Of a DNA stretch of 64,000 nt, positions 9,643 to 20,199 are shown in pieces; position 1 is the stretch's first letter; every line of letters begins with the position of its first letter. The position numbers and the translations under genes were made by a program. The notes under the pieces are model-generated. The model made no database searches. It saw nothing but the letters and a program-made list of their open reading frames with translations, and was not told the DNA's origin. This DNA comes from Mugil cephalus (taxonomy: Eukaryota; Chordata; Actinopteri; Mugiliformes; Mugilidae): the NCBI RefSeq assembly GCF_022458985.1, contig NC_061776.1, forward strand, positions 7,814,379 to 7,878,378, in the 5' to 3' direction.

Positions 9643-11546
9643 ATGTCTCTCTCTGATACTTGGACTGATGCTCTGCAATGAAGCACCAGGTACAAGAACA
9701 TTGTCTGATTAAATGTTGACAACAGGAACAGCAACGATACCAGATTCTTTAGGTGGGGCTTATAAGAATTGTCTCTTTATTGAAATGAACTGTGAACAAA
9801 TTAAGACCCAAACTAATATGATGTTATAAAGGAGGGATCACAGTGTTATTTTGACCAAGTTGATTTAAACAACACTTCTGACTTCTCTCTGCAAACAATA
9901 GCTCAGCTTCCTGTTTCTGTTCTGAGAAAATTAAATACACAAACTAAAAATCTTCAGTCTTACAAGTTAACGTCTCAATGTCTGTATATAAAATGAGAAA
10001 CAAAACACATTTGAAACAATAATCAAAATGTCAACACACACATTTGATTAAACTTATTTCAAGTTGCTGGTTTATTAAAGATCAGTTGATTCTAACAAAG
10101 TGAAGTCTTCTGAACACATGTACAACCATGAAGAAATATCTGAGGCTGCTTGAGGTCATTTTGAGACGTGGACAGATGGAGCCAAGAATGAAAGATGGAA
10201 CAAGAGGAGAGACAGAAAAATGACAAAGTGGAAGAAAGTCTCTGTTTTCAGTAGAGAATGTGCAGAGATGTAAAGAAATGTAAAGAGTTCTCTATCATGG
10301 GACACAATGTGACAAGAGTTATTAATATAGTGTAGAGAGAGGTTTACCTGTTTATCTTTCTAGTAAAGGTTTGAACACATTGAATAGTTGTCAGCAGGAA
10401 CAAGACAAAACTTTACGTCCCCTTGCAGCCCCTCTGCTGTCCTTCAGTGGCAGCGCAAGTGTCTTTAGGTGGTGATGAGCTGGATTTCCTGTCACATGGT
10501 TCAATATGAAGGTTGAAGAGGAAACATGTAAGATAAAGGACTGATGTTAAAAACTATGCTGGATATTGAGTTAGAGTTTTATTTATCATTATTATGTATC
10601 TACTGTTTTACAGGGTCCAGTGCTGTGACTGATGTGTTTGTGAAGAGAGGAGATGATGTACTTCTGGAAGTCATGGATGATGTTACAAAGGACTTAGAGT
10701 TTCTTCGATGGACAGTTAATACAAACAGTGTTTTAGTAGAATATTCACTTGGTGGAAAACCAACAGTCCCTGAAGGTTACACTGGAAGGGTTGAGTTCTC
10801 TGTGGAAAATTACTCGTTGAAATTAAAGAATCTACAAGATGACGACAGTGGAGTTTATACAGCACGAGTGACAGGAGATGAAGAACAAACAATAACTAAA
10901 TACATGGTCACAGTTGAAGGTAGGTTTCTGAACATTTTACACACTGACAGAGAACATCTGCTGTCATGTTTGTTAACCTCCTCACACCTACTTTCCTCCA
11001 TCAGGTCCAGTGTCTCCAGTTGATCTGAATCCAGACTCTGTGTCCATCAGCTCAGACTCCTGTAACCTCACTGTGACCTGCAGCACAGAGGACTCACACA
11101 TCAGCAGCACTTTCACATGTGACACCAAAACCTGCTCTCAGGAGGGAGGAGACCAATCAAAGGTCACCAACTCTGGTGCTTCCCTCCGTGTCCACCTGTT
11201 GAATGATTCAATCATCTGTTACCATAGCAACCAAATCAGCTGGACTCAGAATATGACACAGATTCAGGATTTCTGTCCCCTACATGCTGGTAAGACTGAC
11301 AGACAAAACATTTATCTAATAATAACATAAAGGTTCATGTATCTGAACCTGTTGTGGTTTTGCTCTGACAGTTTTCTCATGTTTGCAGGTCTCTCTGATG
11401 GTGTCTCCATCTGTCTGGTGAAGACAGTCGTGTTCTCTGTTGGTCTGATCATCATGGTGTCTGTCGTCATCAGTGTCCACCTCATGGAGAAGATCAGGAA
11501 ACTAAAATCAAATCAAATGTACATAGAGTTCACTCTCTTACAGTGA
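9643..11546 (+). CDS. Gene D: SLAM/CD2-like receptor with damaged signal exon
   Basis: Exons are 9643-9689, 10614-10919, 11005-11289 and 11389-11546. The V, C2 and TM exons are open with good splice sites (C2 donor gtaagac). The signal exon has the same 2-bp deletion as 7412-7458 and stops early. Starting instead at the internal ATG 9668 restores the frame but gives only MLCNEAP before the V domain, probably too short for a signal peptide. The V domain reads DDVTKDLEFLRWTVNT and EYSLGGKPTVPEGYTGRVEF, with no Cys. The TM keeps the Lys. The tail, RKLKSNQMYIEFTLLQ, is the only one in the window with a tyrosine (YIEF fits a YxxPhi sorting motif, not an ITIM or ITSM). It may be a young pseudogene or may use another first exon. 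Confidence 0.6.
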
Positions 11547-12510
11547 AAAAATTGAATTTGCTTGTGGATTTTTTTCTCTTACATCACTGCTATTTTTGTT
11601 TTAATAAAATAAAAGCATGTTGTTTTCTAACAGGGATAAATAAAGTCCTACCTTGTCCTAAAATATCTTTCTCTGATACTTGGACTGATGCTCTGCATTG
11701 AAGCACCAGTCAACCAAAGTACTTCAGTACTTCAGTCTTATTCAGTCTCTTATCTAGAAAACTTCAGCGTGAACTGCAGATTTTTTACAATTAAAAAGCT
11801 CGACTGCTTTTATTTTTTGATACATTTCATGTTGTTTTTTTTCTGTTATAATGTGTAAATGAGAAATGTAGCAGTATTGGAACAACTGTAGGAGTTTAGG
11901 AGGCTACAGACCAGCAACAAGGTGGTTTTTTAACAGCTTATGTTTGAAATTAGTTTCACATTGTTATCAAGTACATGTTGGAGTCACTGCCACACCCAGT
12001 GTCATGGTGAATGTTTGTTGGAACTTTTTTCATTTACCCTGAACATGAGTGAACACAGAGTTGAGTGACTTAACTCACTTCAGCTGTTGGATTGGTCAGA
12101 GCTAATTTACAGTTTTATTTTTAATTCAATCCTCAAAAATATATACTTTGCATTACTTGTTGTGATCCTGCTTTATGTTTTTATTCAGTGAAGCAGTTTG
12201 TGTTGCATTTTTATTGCATGAAAAATACATAAATAAAGTTTGATTTGAATTGATCCTGATCCTGAAAGTTTCCCTGTTCTTAAAAACAAAACAACAACTT
12301 TCTGTTGTTGTATTAACTCAGATATATAGTAAATGTAAATGTAGTAAATTTACTACCACACCCAGTGTCAGAATGAACCTTTATTAGAACTTCTGAATGA
12401 TTATCTTTGTTTCATTCACCGTGCACATGAATAAACACAGAGTTAACTGATCTAACTCTTCAGCTGTTGGATTGGTCAGAGCTAATTTTACATTTTCTTA
12501 AAATGATCTC
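11547..12510. other. 3' flank of gene D (class beta)
   Basis: An AATAAA at 11603-11608 is a candidate poly(A) signal. At 11665-11709 is a signal-exon remnant (tctttctctgatacttggac... gcaccag) without ATG or donor. The same block follows genes E and G and, reversed, lies at 48.2-48.8 kb. A second flank with the tagctctgaccaatcc word ends at about 12500. No gene is seen. Confidence 0.5.
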
Positions 12511-12750
12511 ATCTCATTTTCTACTACCTCTTATCCTCACTAGGGACGCGGGGGTTTCTGGAGCCTATCCCAGCTGTGATTGGGTGAGAGGTGGGGTCCA
12601 CCTTGGACAGGTCTCCAGTCTATCACTGGACTAACACAGAGACAAACAACCATTTGCACTGAGGCTCACACCTAGGGTCAATTTAGAGTCACCAATCAGT
12701 CTAAGGAGCATGTCTTGTTGGATCCAGCTGGACTTGTTCTGAGGCTGGTT
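12511..12750 (-). repeat. Dispersed teleost repeat, copy 3
   Basis: Reverse orientation, with an internal deletion near 12716-12730 compared with copies 4 and 5. Confidence 0.6.
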
Positions 12751-13348
12751 CTGAGCTTGTAACTGATCTTTAATAATCCAGCAACTTGAAATAAGTTTAA
12801 TCAAATGTGTGTGTTGACATTGATTATTGTTTCAAATGTGTTTTGTCTCTCATTTTATATACAGACATTGAGACGTTAACTTGTAAGACTGAAGATTTTT
12901 AGTTGGTGTATTTAATTTTCTCAGAACAGAAACAGGAAGCTGAGCTATTGTTTGCAGAGAGAAGTCAGAAGTTTTGTAATCAACTTGGTCAAAATAAAAC
13001 CTCACTGTGATCACTCCTTTATAACATCATATTAGTTTAGGTCTTAATTTGTTCACAGTTTATTTCAATACAGAGACAATTCTTATAAGCCCCTCCCTCT
13101 TTTCATATCTTTCCTCTCTTGGTCCATTTGTTTCTGATTATACATATAAAGAAAGATAAACTACTGTCACCTTCTCTTCTCTAATAGAACAACACATTAT
13201 TTCAGGTTTCATGTGTGTTTTTCTGATCATTAGATATAAACTGGATCCACTTGTGCCCCTACTGCTGCTGTTATTAATCCAAATAAAGAATCTGGTATCG
13301 TTGCTGTTCCTGTTGTCAACATTTAATCAGACAGTGTTCTTGTCCTAC

Positions 13349-13397
13349 CTGGTGCTTCAATGCAGAGCATCAGTCCAAGTATCACAGAGAGAGACAT
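13349..13397 (-). pseudogene. Orphan MSLSV signal exon (minus)
   Basis: An intact 49-nt signal exon (ATG at 13397, donor after 13349) with promoter block at higher coordinates. No V exon lies downstream on the minus strand before gene D, so this is the 5' stump of a lost gene. Confidence 0.7.
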
Positions 13398-13986
13398 GGT
13401 AGAGCTTCTTGCTTTGTTAAATGTAAATGTAACAGTGGAAATAGTTTTGAATCAACCACCACACCACAGACTACAGCCAGACATCGTTGTGTCTTTCCGG
13501 TTTTGTCGTGTTAACACGTAAATGGAAAGAAGTCAGCTTTTCTAATCCAGTGAACTCTTAACAGACTCTTTACTGGTTGAACTCTTTTGATGAAGAATGA
13601 AATCATTTCAACTATGAAACTATAAGTCAATAAATCAAAGTGTGACGCAACACAAATAACATCTTCTGTAAATCCTGCAGGTTTATCTGCATTACACATA
13701 TTTGGGATTCATGTCTGATCTTAATACGACCTAGTTGTTCTGTACAATAATATTCACAACATAGTTTCATGAACTTTAAAGGTTTCTTTATCTTATCTGG
13801 GGTTTTCTGCACATTTTACTATATTTTATATATTCCCTCAGTTTATTTATTTTAAACTTGAGGTAGTGGCCTCATTTACTTTATATCTGAGCTAATACAA
13901 AAAAAGAATATGTAAAATAATAAGACCATTAAAATAAATGATTGTTTAACTATTAAGAACTGTTCTCTCCTCTTCTGTCCTCTTCA

Positions 13987-14183
13987 TCATAAATGACTCA
14001 TACTTATGAGAGACTTATCATATTCATCATATTTATCATATTTGTTATTATATATATTTTTTATATTTAGTTTCCTGATCTTCTCCATGAGGTGGACACT
14101 GATGACGACAGACACCATGATGATCAGACCAACAGAGAACACGACTGTCTTCACCAGACAGATGGAGACACCATCAGAGAGAC
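13987..14183 (-). pseudogene. Orphan transmembrane exon (minus)
   Basis: The acceptor (tttgcag|gtc) at 14183 and the DGVSICLVKTVVFSVG frame are intact, but no C2 exon lies upstream on this strand. Loss of one A after RKL removes the normal stop and extends the frame into AT-rich DNA (to 13987). It is divergent from, and 244 bp away from, the MELK exon of gene E. Confidence 0.7.
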
Positions 14184-14317
14184 CTGCAAACATGAGAAAA
14201 CTGTCAGAGCAAAACCACAACAGGTTCAGATACATGAACCTTGTCTTAGATCATCTCTCCATTGTAGTTTGACAAACTATGGGCGTCTTATAGACATAGT
14301 GTCTCCACAAAGATAAA

Positions 14318-14333
14318 GACGCCCCCTGTGGTA
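14318..14333 (-). promoter_or_regulatory. CTCF-like motif upstream of gene E
   Basis: On the minus strand the sequence is TACCACAGGGGGCGTC, matching the CAGGGGGCG core of the CTCF consensus but less well on its 5' side. Copies sit at 23576-23593, 37235-37250 and 49091-49106, always 94-110 bp before a MELK exon. Confidence 0.3.
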
Positions 14334-14426
14334 ACGTCTATAGTAGAAATAATTAAACAGGAACCAACACTTCTCATTTTCTCTGAGGGAGCAGCTCGTG
14401 TACATCCTTAAACTGGATGTTTTGAA

Positions 14427-17400
14427 ATGGAACTTAAATCTTTCTTATTGGCTGTTTTTGTGATATTTTCAAGTCAAATTCAAGGTAAGATCTTATTCTT
14501 GTATTAGTAATAGTTTGTGTTTTTTATATTCTTAATTTTAAAATCTGCTTTTCGTACTATAGCTCTGAAATGTCTCCATAAAAGATAGAATTGAAACTAA
14601 CAGCATGCGACCACAGGAGGAAGAAGCAGATATTAAAGTTCTATATGTCCAGAGTACGTTGTAGCTGTAACTGTTTCTTTAGAGAGAGAACGAATGTTTC
14701 AGCAGCATTTGTCTATTTCATCAACCACTTCCTGTGGTCATGGCTTAAAATGGCGTCTCAACACATTTATAGTTTTTCATGACAAAGTCAAGGTTAGAAC
14801 TTTACAACTATTGTTACTTCGTCTCCTGATTGTTGTTTTCAAAGCTGAGATCTTGTGGCATTACTATCGTATCACCTTAAATAATTAGTAGTTTTAGCTT
14901 TAAAGACCGCACTTGTTGGTGGGATCATTCTGAGGTACTTTAATATGTACTACATGGATACCAACTGCTACATATAAGTATACAGTTATGCATATTTTAG
15001 ATTTACACATTTATTTTTACATATTTTTTCTTAATTTTTTAACCTGATATATTACTCTGTGTCAGTTTTGCTATAAGAGATGATATTTTTATAAGAGTGT
15101 ATAAATGTAGCATTTGAAATAGTAAATTCATGTTTTATGACAAATAATACAGCTTCAAATTTACCTTTTGTCTTTATTAACAAAATATGAGCTTTTAAAA
15201 TGAAATTTACTCCAATAACAAATAAAAGTATGAAGGTTTAGAGAAAAACTAAAATATCAGACATTTGAGAAGGAAAAATTCAAGCCAACAGCTCCAGGTC
15301 AGTGCTGTAACTGAACTAAATTACAGTCGTACCAATAATGCACACAGCACTCAACAAGAAAACATGTTGCTGGGAGATGGAATATGTCAGTATGTGCATA
15401 TGTGACGGTCTCTGTTTGACTTCCTCAGAATAACAGTGAAAAAAACAACTATGGTCAATTTTAGTTTTATGATAAATTACAGCTACAGATAAATTAAATC
15501 ATGTGATTCCTTATATATGTGCAGCATCTGTATAAATATAACAGGCTAAGGTTGAAAGGGCTGGTGAGCGTGAACCCAGTTGCAAAAGGAAGGGAAGGCA
15601 AAGGTACCGAGTCCACGATCCAGAACCTTTAATCAGAGCGAAGCAGCAGGTCACACAGGGAAGGGCAGACAGAAACAGGCAAACCAGCAGGTAAGGAGCA
15701 GGTGACAATCCAAAAACCAAGACAACTACACTGGTCATACACCACAGGCACGACAGAAGTAACTAGGAAGGCTGGAAAGAAAAGACACACGTTCCTAAGA
15801 TAATCTGGTTCAGAAAACATAGTGGGGTGGGCTTAAATACATGGTGACGAGACACAGGTGAAACACATCGCTAATCAACAAAGGCGGGAAAAGGAACAAA
15901 GAGGGGAAGTAAAACTGACAAACACTGGGAAGACAAATCTTTTCAAAATAAAACAGGAAGCGTACAACACAACACAACAAGAAGTGACAGATTCTGACAA
16001 AGGTAACTCCATCATTTTTTAGTTATTCCTAAAGTGTTTTTGCGTGTGTGTCTGTGTCATTACTATGGGGTGGGGGGGTGTGGTCTGGTCTAGGTGGGTG
16101 GTACAAAGTAATATCCACATATCCACATTTAATTGTCACAAGATGGTCAATGTTTACTTCTCCTGTCGGTGGTTTTAATGTTGTGGCTGATTGATAGATA
16201 GAGTTCCTCTGAACAACTGACTTCTTTTAAACTTGTTCTGTAATCAACATGTTTGGACAGTTTTAACTATCAGCTTCAATTTCTTCACATTTAACTACAG
16301 ACAATAAATATATAAATCAGATATGAGAGCACCACACTAAATAGTAAAACATCATGTATCCAAATCTTTCTACAGAAATGTTTTGTAATGAGGGAAACAG
16401 ACAATCTACAATGTTCTTAGACATTTTATCCATGAAAACCTGATACAAACAGATGAACCATGCTGTTATACTTGTATTATATCATAGTGTGATTGCTGTA
16501 ACTCAGAGACTCAACGCTGTAGAATTTTAATGTTAAACAACAGCTTTTAAATGTTCTTTTCCTCAGTATGTCGTGGTCTAACAATGTCATAAAAATCAAG
16601 GCTAAACAAAGCAATAAGTCAGACATATGTGCAGTAGACACATGTCTGCTCTGAAGCTGATCTTGGACAAACTGACATAGTTACTGTTTGTTCACATGTT
16701 TCTTTGAGGCTCAGAAATATTTTAAAGATAAATGAGTCGTACGTCTGAGAGCTCTGTCGTAACAAATGATGGAACCAAAAGGAAGAAAATAAAAGCAACA
16801 GACACATCAGTGGTTGTTGATGATGAAGAGGTTTCACTCAACTATTTCAGCTAAAACTCTATAAAGACATGGGATAATAATACACAGCACACTGAGAAAC
16901 ACAACAATCAACAGAAGAGTCCATAAGACTTTTACTGACCTCTTTCTTTCTCTGTCACTTGTCATAAATACACACTGAGTCAAAGCAGGTAAAGATGTTT
17001 TCAGCTACAAATGAGAATCCACTCCTTAACAAATCCAGATGAGATAAATATACACAATGATTATTTAACTGATCACTGACATTGTGTTGGAAGTTAGGTA
17101 CAGAAATACAGTATTTATGATTGATCTAATTTCATTATTATGTATCTACTGTTTTACAGGGTCCAGTGCTGTGACTGATGTGTTTGTGAAGAGAGGAGAT
17201 GATGTACTTCTGGAAGTCATGGATGATGCTCCAATGGAATTTGATTTGTTTGTCTGGACATTTAATACAAGCAAAGTTTTAGTAATATATTCACATGTTG
17301 GAGGATCAACAGTCTCTGAAGGTTACACTGGAAGGGTTGAGTTCTCTGTGGGAAATTACTCAGTGAAATTAAAGAATCTACAAGATGACGACAGTGGAGT

Positions 17401-18056
17401 TTATACAGCACTAGTGGTAGGAGCTAAAGACCAAACAATAGCTAAATACATGGTCACAGTTCAAGGTAGGTTTCTGAACATTTCACACACTGACAGAGAA
17501 CATCTGCTGTCATGTTTGTAAACCTCCTCACACCTACTTTCCTCCATCAGGTCCAGTGTCTCCAGTTGATCTGAATCCAGACTCTGTGTCCAACAGCTCA
17601 GACTCCTGTAACCTCACTGTGACCTGCAGCACAGAGGACTCACACATCAACAGCACTTTCACATGTGACACCAAAACCTGCTCTCAGGAGGGAGGAGACC
17701 AATCAAAGGTCACCAACTCTGGTGCTTCCCTCCGTGTCCACCTGTTGAATGATGCAATCATCTGTAACCATAGCAACCAAGTCAGCTGGACTCAGAAGAA
17801 GACACAGATTCAGGATTTCTGTCCCCTACATGCTGGTGAGACTGACAGACAAAACATTTATCTAATAATAACATAAAGGTTCATGTATCTGAACCTGTTG
17901 TGGTTTTGCTCTGACAGTTTTCTCATGTTTGCAGGTCTCTCTGATGGTGTCTCCATCTGTCTGGTGAAGACAGTCGTGTTCTCTGTTGGTCTGATCATCA
18001 TGGTGTCTGTCGTCATCAGTGTCCACCTCATGGAGAAGATCAGGAAACTAAAATAA
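14427..18056 (+). CDS. Gene E: SLAM/CD2-like receptor with MELK signal exon
   Basis: Exons are 14427-14484, 17160-17465, 17551-17835 and 17935-18056, giving 256 aa. The signal exon differs from the MSLSV type: MELKSFLLAVFVIFSSQ is a typical signal peptide, it ends caag|gtaaga, and it is phase 1, so it joins the same V exon in frame. The V domain (DDAPMEFDLFVWTFNT, SHVGGSTVSEGYTGRVEF, TALVVGAKDQTIAKY) lacks Cys. C2 has six Cys and one codon fewer than in A (QKKTQ). The TM keeps the Lys and the tail is E-K-I-R-K-L-K. The 2.7 kb first intron contains a solo LTR. It lies tail-to-tail with gene F. Choice of this exon 1 rests on its frame, donor and position, repeated in four units. Confidence 0.8.
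15553..15999 (-). mobile_element. Solo LTR, copy 1 (minus)
   Basis: It begins tgaaagggctggtgagc and ends gattctgaca on the plus strand, flanked on both sides by AAGGT. On the minus strand it is TG...CA with a tatttaagccc TATA-like box and a gattaaaagg poly(A)-like signal. No internal retrotransposon genes are present. It is shared with units F, I and K at the same site. Confidence 0.75.
16000..17159 (+). other. Rest of MELK-type intron 1 in gene E
   Basis: Moderately AT-rich DNA shared with F, I and K. From 17084 an ATG frame (MLEVRYRNTVFMIDLISLL) runs open through the V acceptor into the V domain; see findings. Near 16060-16200 lies a 'gtggtttaatgttgtggctg' teleost repeat word. Nothing else is recognised. 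Confidence 0.4.
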
Positions 18057-19540
18057 AATCAAATGTACATAGAGCTCACTCTCTTACAGTGAAAAAATTA
18101 AATTTGCTTGTGGATTTTTTTCTCTTACATCACTGCTATTTTTGTTTTAATAAAATAAGAGCATGTTGTTTTCTAACAGGGATAAATAAAGTCCTACCTT
18201 GTCCTAAAATATCTTTCTCTGATACTTGGACTGATGCTCTGCATTGAAGCACCAGTCAACCAAAGTACTTCAGTACTTCAGTCTTATTCAGTCTCTTATC
18301 TACAAAACTTCAGCGTGAACTGCAGATTTTTTACAAGTAAACACCTCGACTGTTTTGATATATTTCATGTTAGTTTTTTTTACTGTTATAATGTGTAAAT
18401 GAGAAATGTAGCAGTATTGGAACAACTGTAGGAGTTTACGAGGCTACAGACCAGCAACAAGATGGTTTTTTCACAGCTTATGGTTGAAATTAGAGTTTCA
18501 CATTGTTTGTACATGTTGGAGTCACTGCCACACCCAGTGTCATGGTGAATGTTTGCTGGAACTTTTTCCATTTCCCCTGCACATGAGTGAACACAGAGTT
18601 GAGTGATTTAACTCACTTCAGCTGTTGTATTGGTCAGAGCTAATTTACCGTTTTGAAAGGAAATCCTCAAAAATATATACTTTGCATTACTTGTTGTGAT
18701 CCTGTTTTATGTTTTTATTTAGTGAAGCAGTTTGTGTTGCACTTTTATTGTATGCAAAATACATAAATAAAGTTTGATTTGAATTTATCCTGATCCTGAA
18801 AGTTTCCCTGTTCTTAAAAACAAAACAACAACAACAATAAAACAGCAGCTGTGCATAGAATTAGTTTTCTTGTTGTACTGTAGCCTTCTTTCACTGATTG
18901 AAAGTAAACTACTACAAATCAGTTTCTTCACCTGTTTGGTTTCTCATTGTCAGACATATTTTGTCTGATTGTGTGTCTATCTGGTTTTCCTGTTGTTGTA
19001 TTAACTCAGATATATAGTAAATGAGGCCACTACCTCAATATACAAATACACGCATTTTTACATTAACCAGACACATTAAGTGTATTTGTACAAAGCATCA
19101 GTATCAGATCCGTATCAACGATACCAGCTTGAATTTTTCTCAGTATCAGACAAGAAAGGACTATATAAAATATAAAATATAGTAAAATGTGCAGAAAACC
19201 CCAGTTAAGAAAACGAAACCTTTAAAGTTTATAAAATTATGCTGTGAATGTTATTTTACAGAACAACTAGGTCGTATTAAGATCAGACATGAATCCCAAA
19301 TATGTTTAATGCAGATAAACCTGCAGGATTTACAGAAGATGATATTTGTGATGATCAGAAGATCGTGCTGATATTCAAACCACATTTACTACCACACCCA
19401 GTGTCAGGATGAACCTTTATTAGAACTTCTGAATGATTATCTTTGTTTCATTCACCGTGCACATGAATAAACACAGAGTTGACTGATCTAACTCTTCAGC
19501 TGTTGGATTGGTCAGAGCTAATTTTACAGTTTCTTAAAAT
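18057..19540. other. 3' flank of gene E and inversion spacer
   Basis: Class beta flank: AATAAA-like words near 18150, a signal-exon remnant at 18209-18255, then the taccagacacattaagtg flank and a segment (19189-19371) found upstream of many MSLSV exons. No gene is seen. Confidence 0.5.
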
Positions 19541-19840
19541 GATCTCATCTCATCTTCTACTACCTCTTATCCTCACTAGGGATGCAGGGGTTGCTGGAGC
19601 CTATCCCAGCTGTGATTGGGTGAGAAACGGGGTCCACACTGGACAGGTCTCCAGTCTATCACTGGGCTAACACAGAGACAAACAACCATTTGCACTGAGG
19701 CTCACACCTAGGGTCAATTTAGAGTCACCAATCAGTCTAAGGAGCATGTCTTTTGGAGGCAGGAGGAAACAAGAGTACCTGAAGAAAACCCACGCAGACA
19801 CAGGGAGAACATGCAAACTCCCCCCAGAAAGGCCCGAGCT
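19541..19840 (-). repeat. Dispersed teleost repeat, copy 4
   Basis: Reverse-orientation copy with the full gtttgcatgttctcc to gatgagat span, followed by the 19841-20070 flank of class alpha. Confidence 0.6.
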
Positions 19841-20071
19841 GGACTTGTTCTGAGGCTGGTTCTGAGCTTGTTAAGCCTGCTTTCAGAAAAATGGGCCAAT
19901 AAATATATTTTTGGGGGGTATTTTTTGAATTTTGGTTAGATGTAGCAAACATGGCGCCCATGACATAAGTGACAAGCTCAGAACCAATCAGCATAGCGGG
20001 ATAGCTCAGACGGTCCATTCCCTAGTTGACCAGACTCTCTCTAACATACTGCTGTGATCCTCCCTACACAG

Positions 20072-20087
20072 CAGCGCCCTCTGGTGG
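20072..20087 (-). promoter_or_regulatory. CTCF-like motif in 3' flank of gene F
   Basis: Reverse complement of CCACCAGAGGGCGCTG, 113 bp past the stop codon of gene F, as in genes B, J and M. Confidence 0.45.
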
Positions 20088-20199
20088 CTCAATGATGGAA
20101 AGACGCCACTGGCTGTAAGAGAAAAAAATCCACAGGCAACTTTAAGATGTTCACTACAAGAGATTGAGCTCTATGTTCATTTGATTAGAGGAGGACTGT

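Larger units (their letters stand above)
12759..18056. repeat. Left arm of large inverted duplication (mirror of 20200-25176)
   Basis: Order on this arm: MSLSV intron and exon (minus), orphan TM exon (minus), CTCF-like motif, MELK exon, solo LTR, V, C2 and TM exons (plus). The same series appears reversed at 25176 down to 20200. The 2.1 kb spacer differs on its two sides (flank beta after E, flank alpha after F). Confidence 0.75.

Noticed and set aside
13211-13402. Frame MCVFLIIRYKLDPLVPLLLLL, recurring at 24.5, 36.0 and 59.0 kb
   Set aside because: It is the antisense frame of the MSLSV signal exon and its intron.
13349-14183. A minus-strand gene made of the orphan TM and signal exons
   Set aside because: In minus-strand order the TM exon comes before the signal exon, the wrong way round, and V and C2 exons are missing.
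13987-14272. Opposite-strand frames such as MDTDDDRHHDDQTNREHDC over every TM exon
   Set aside because: They are antisense shadows of the transmembrane exon; their composition is fully explained by it.
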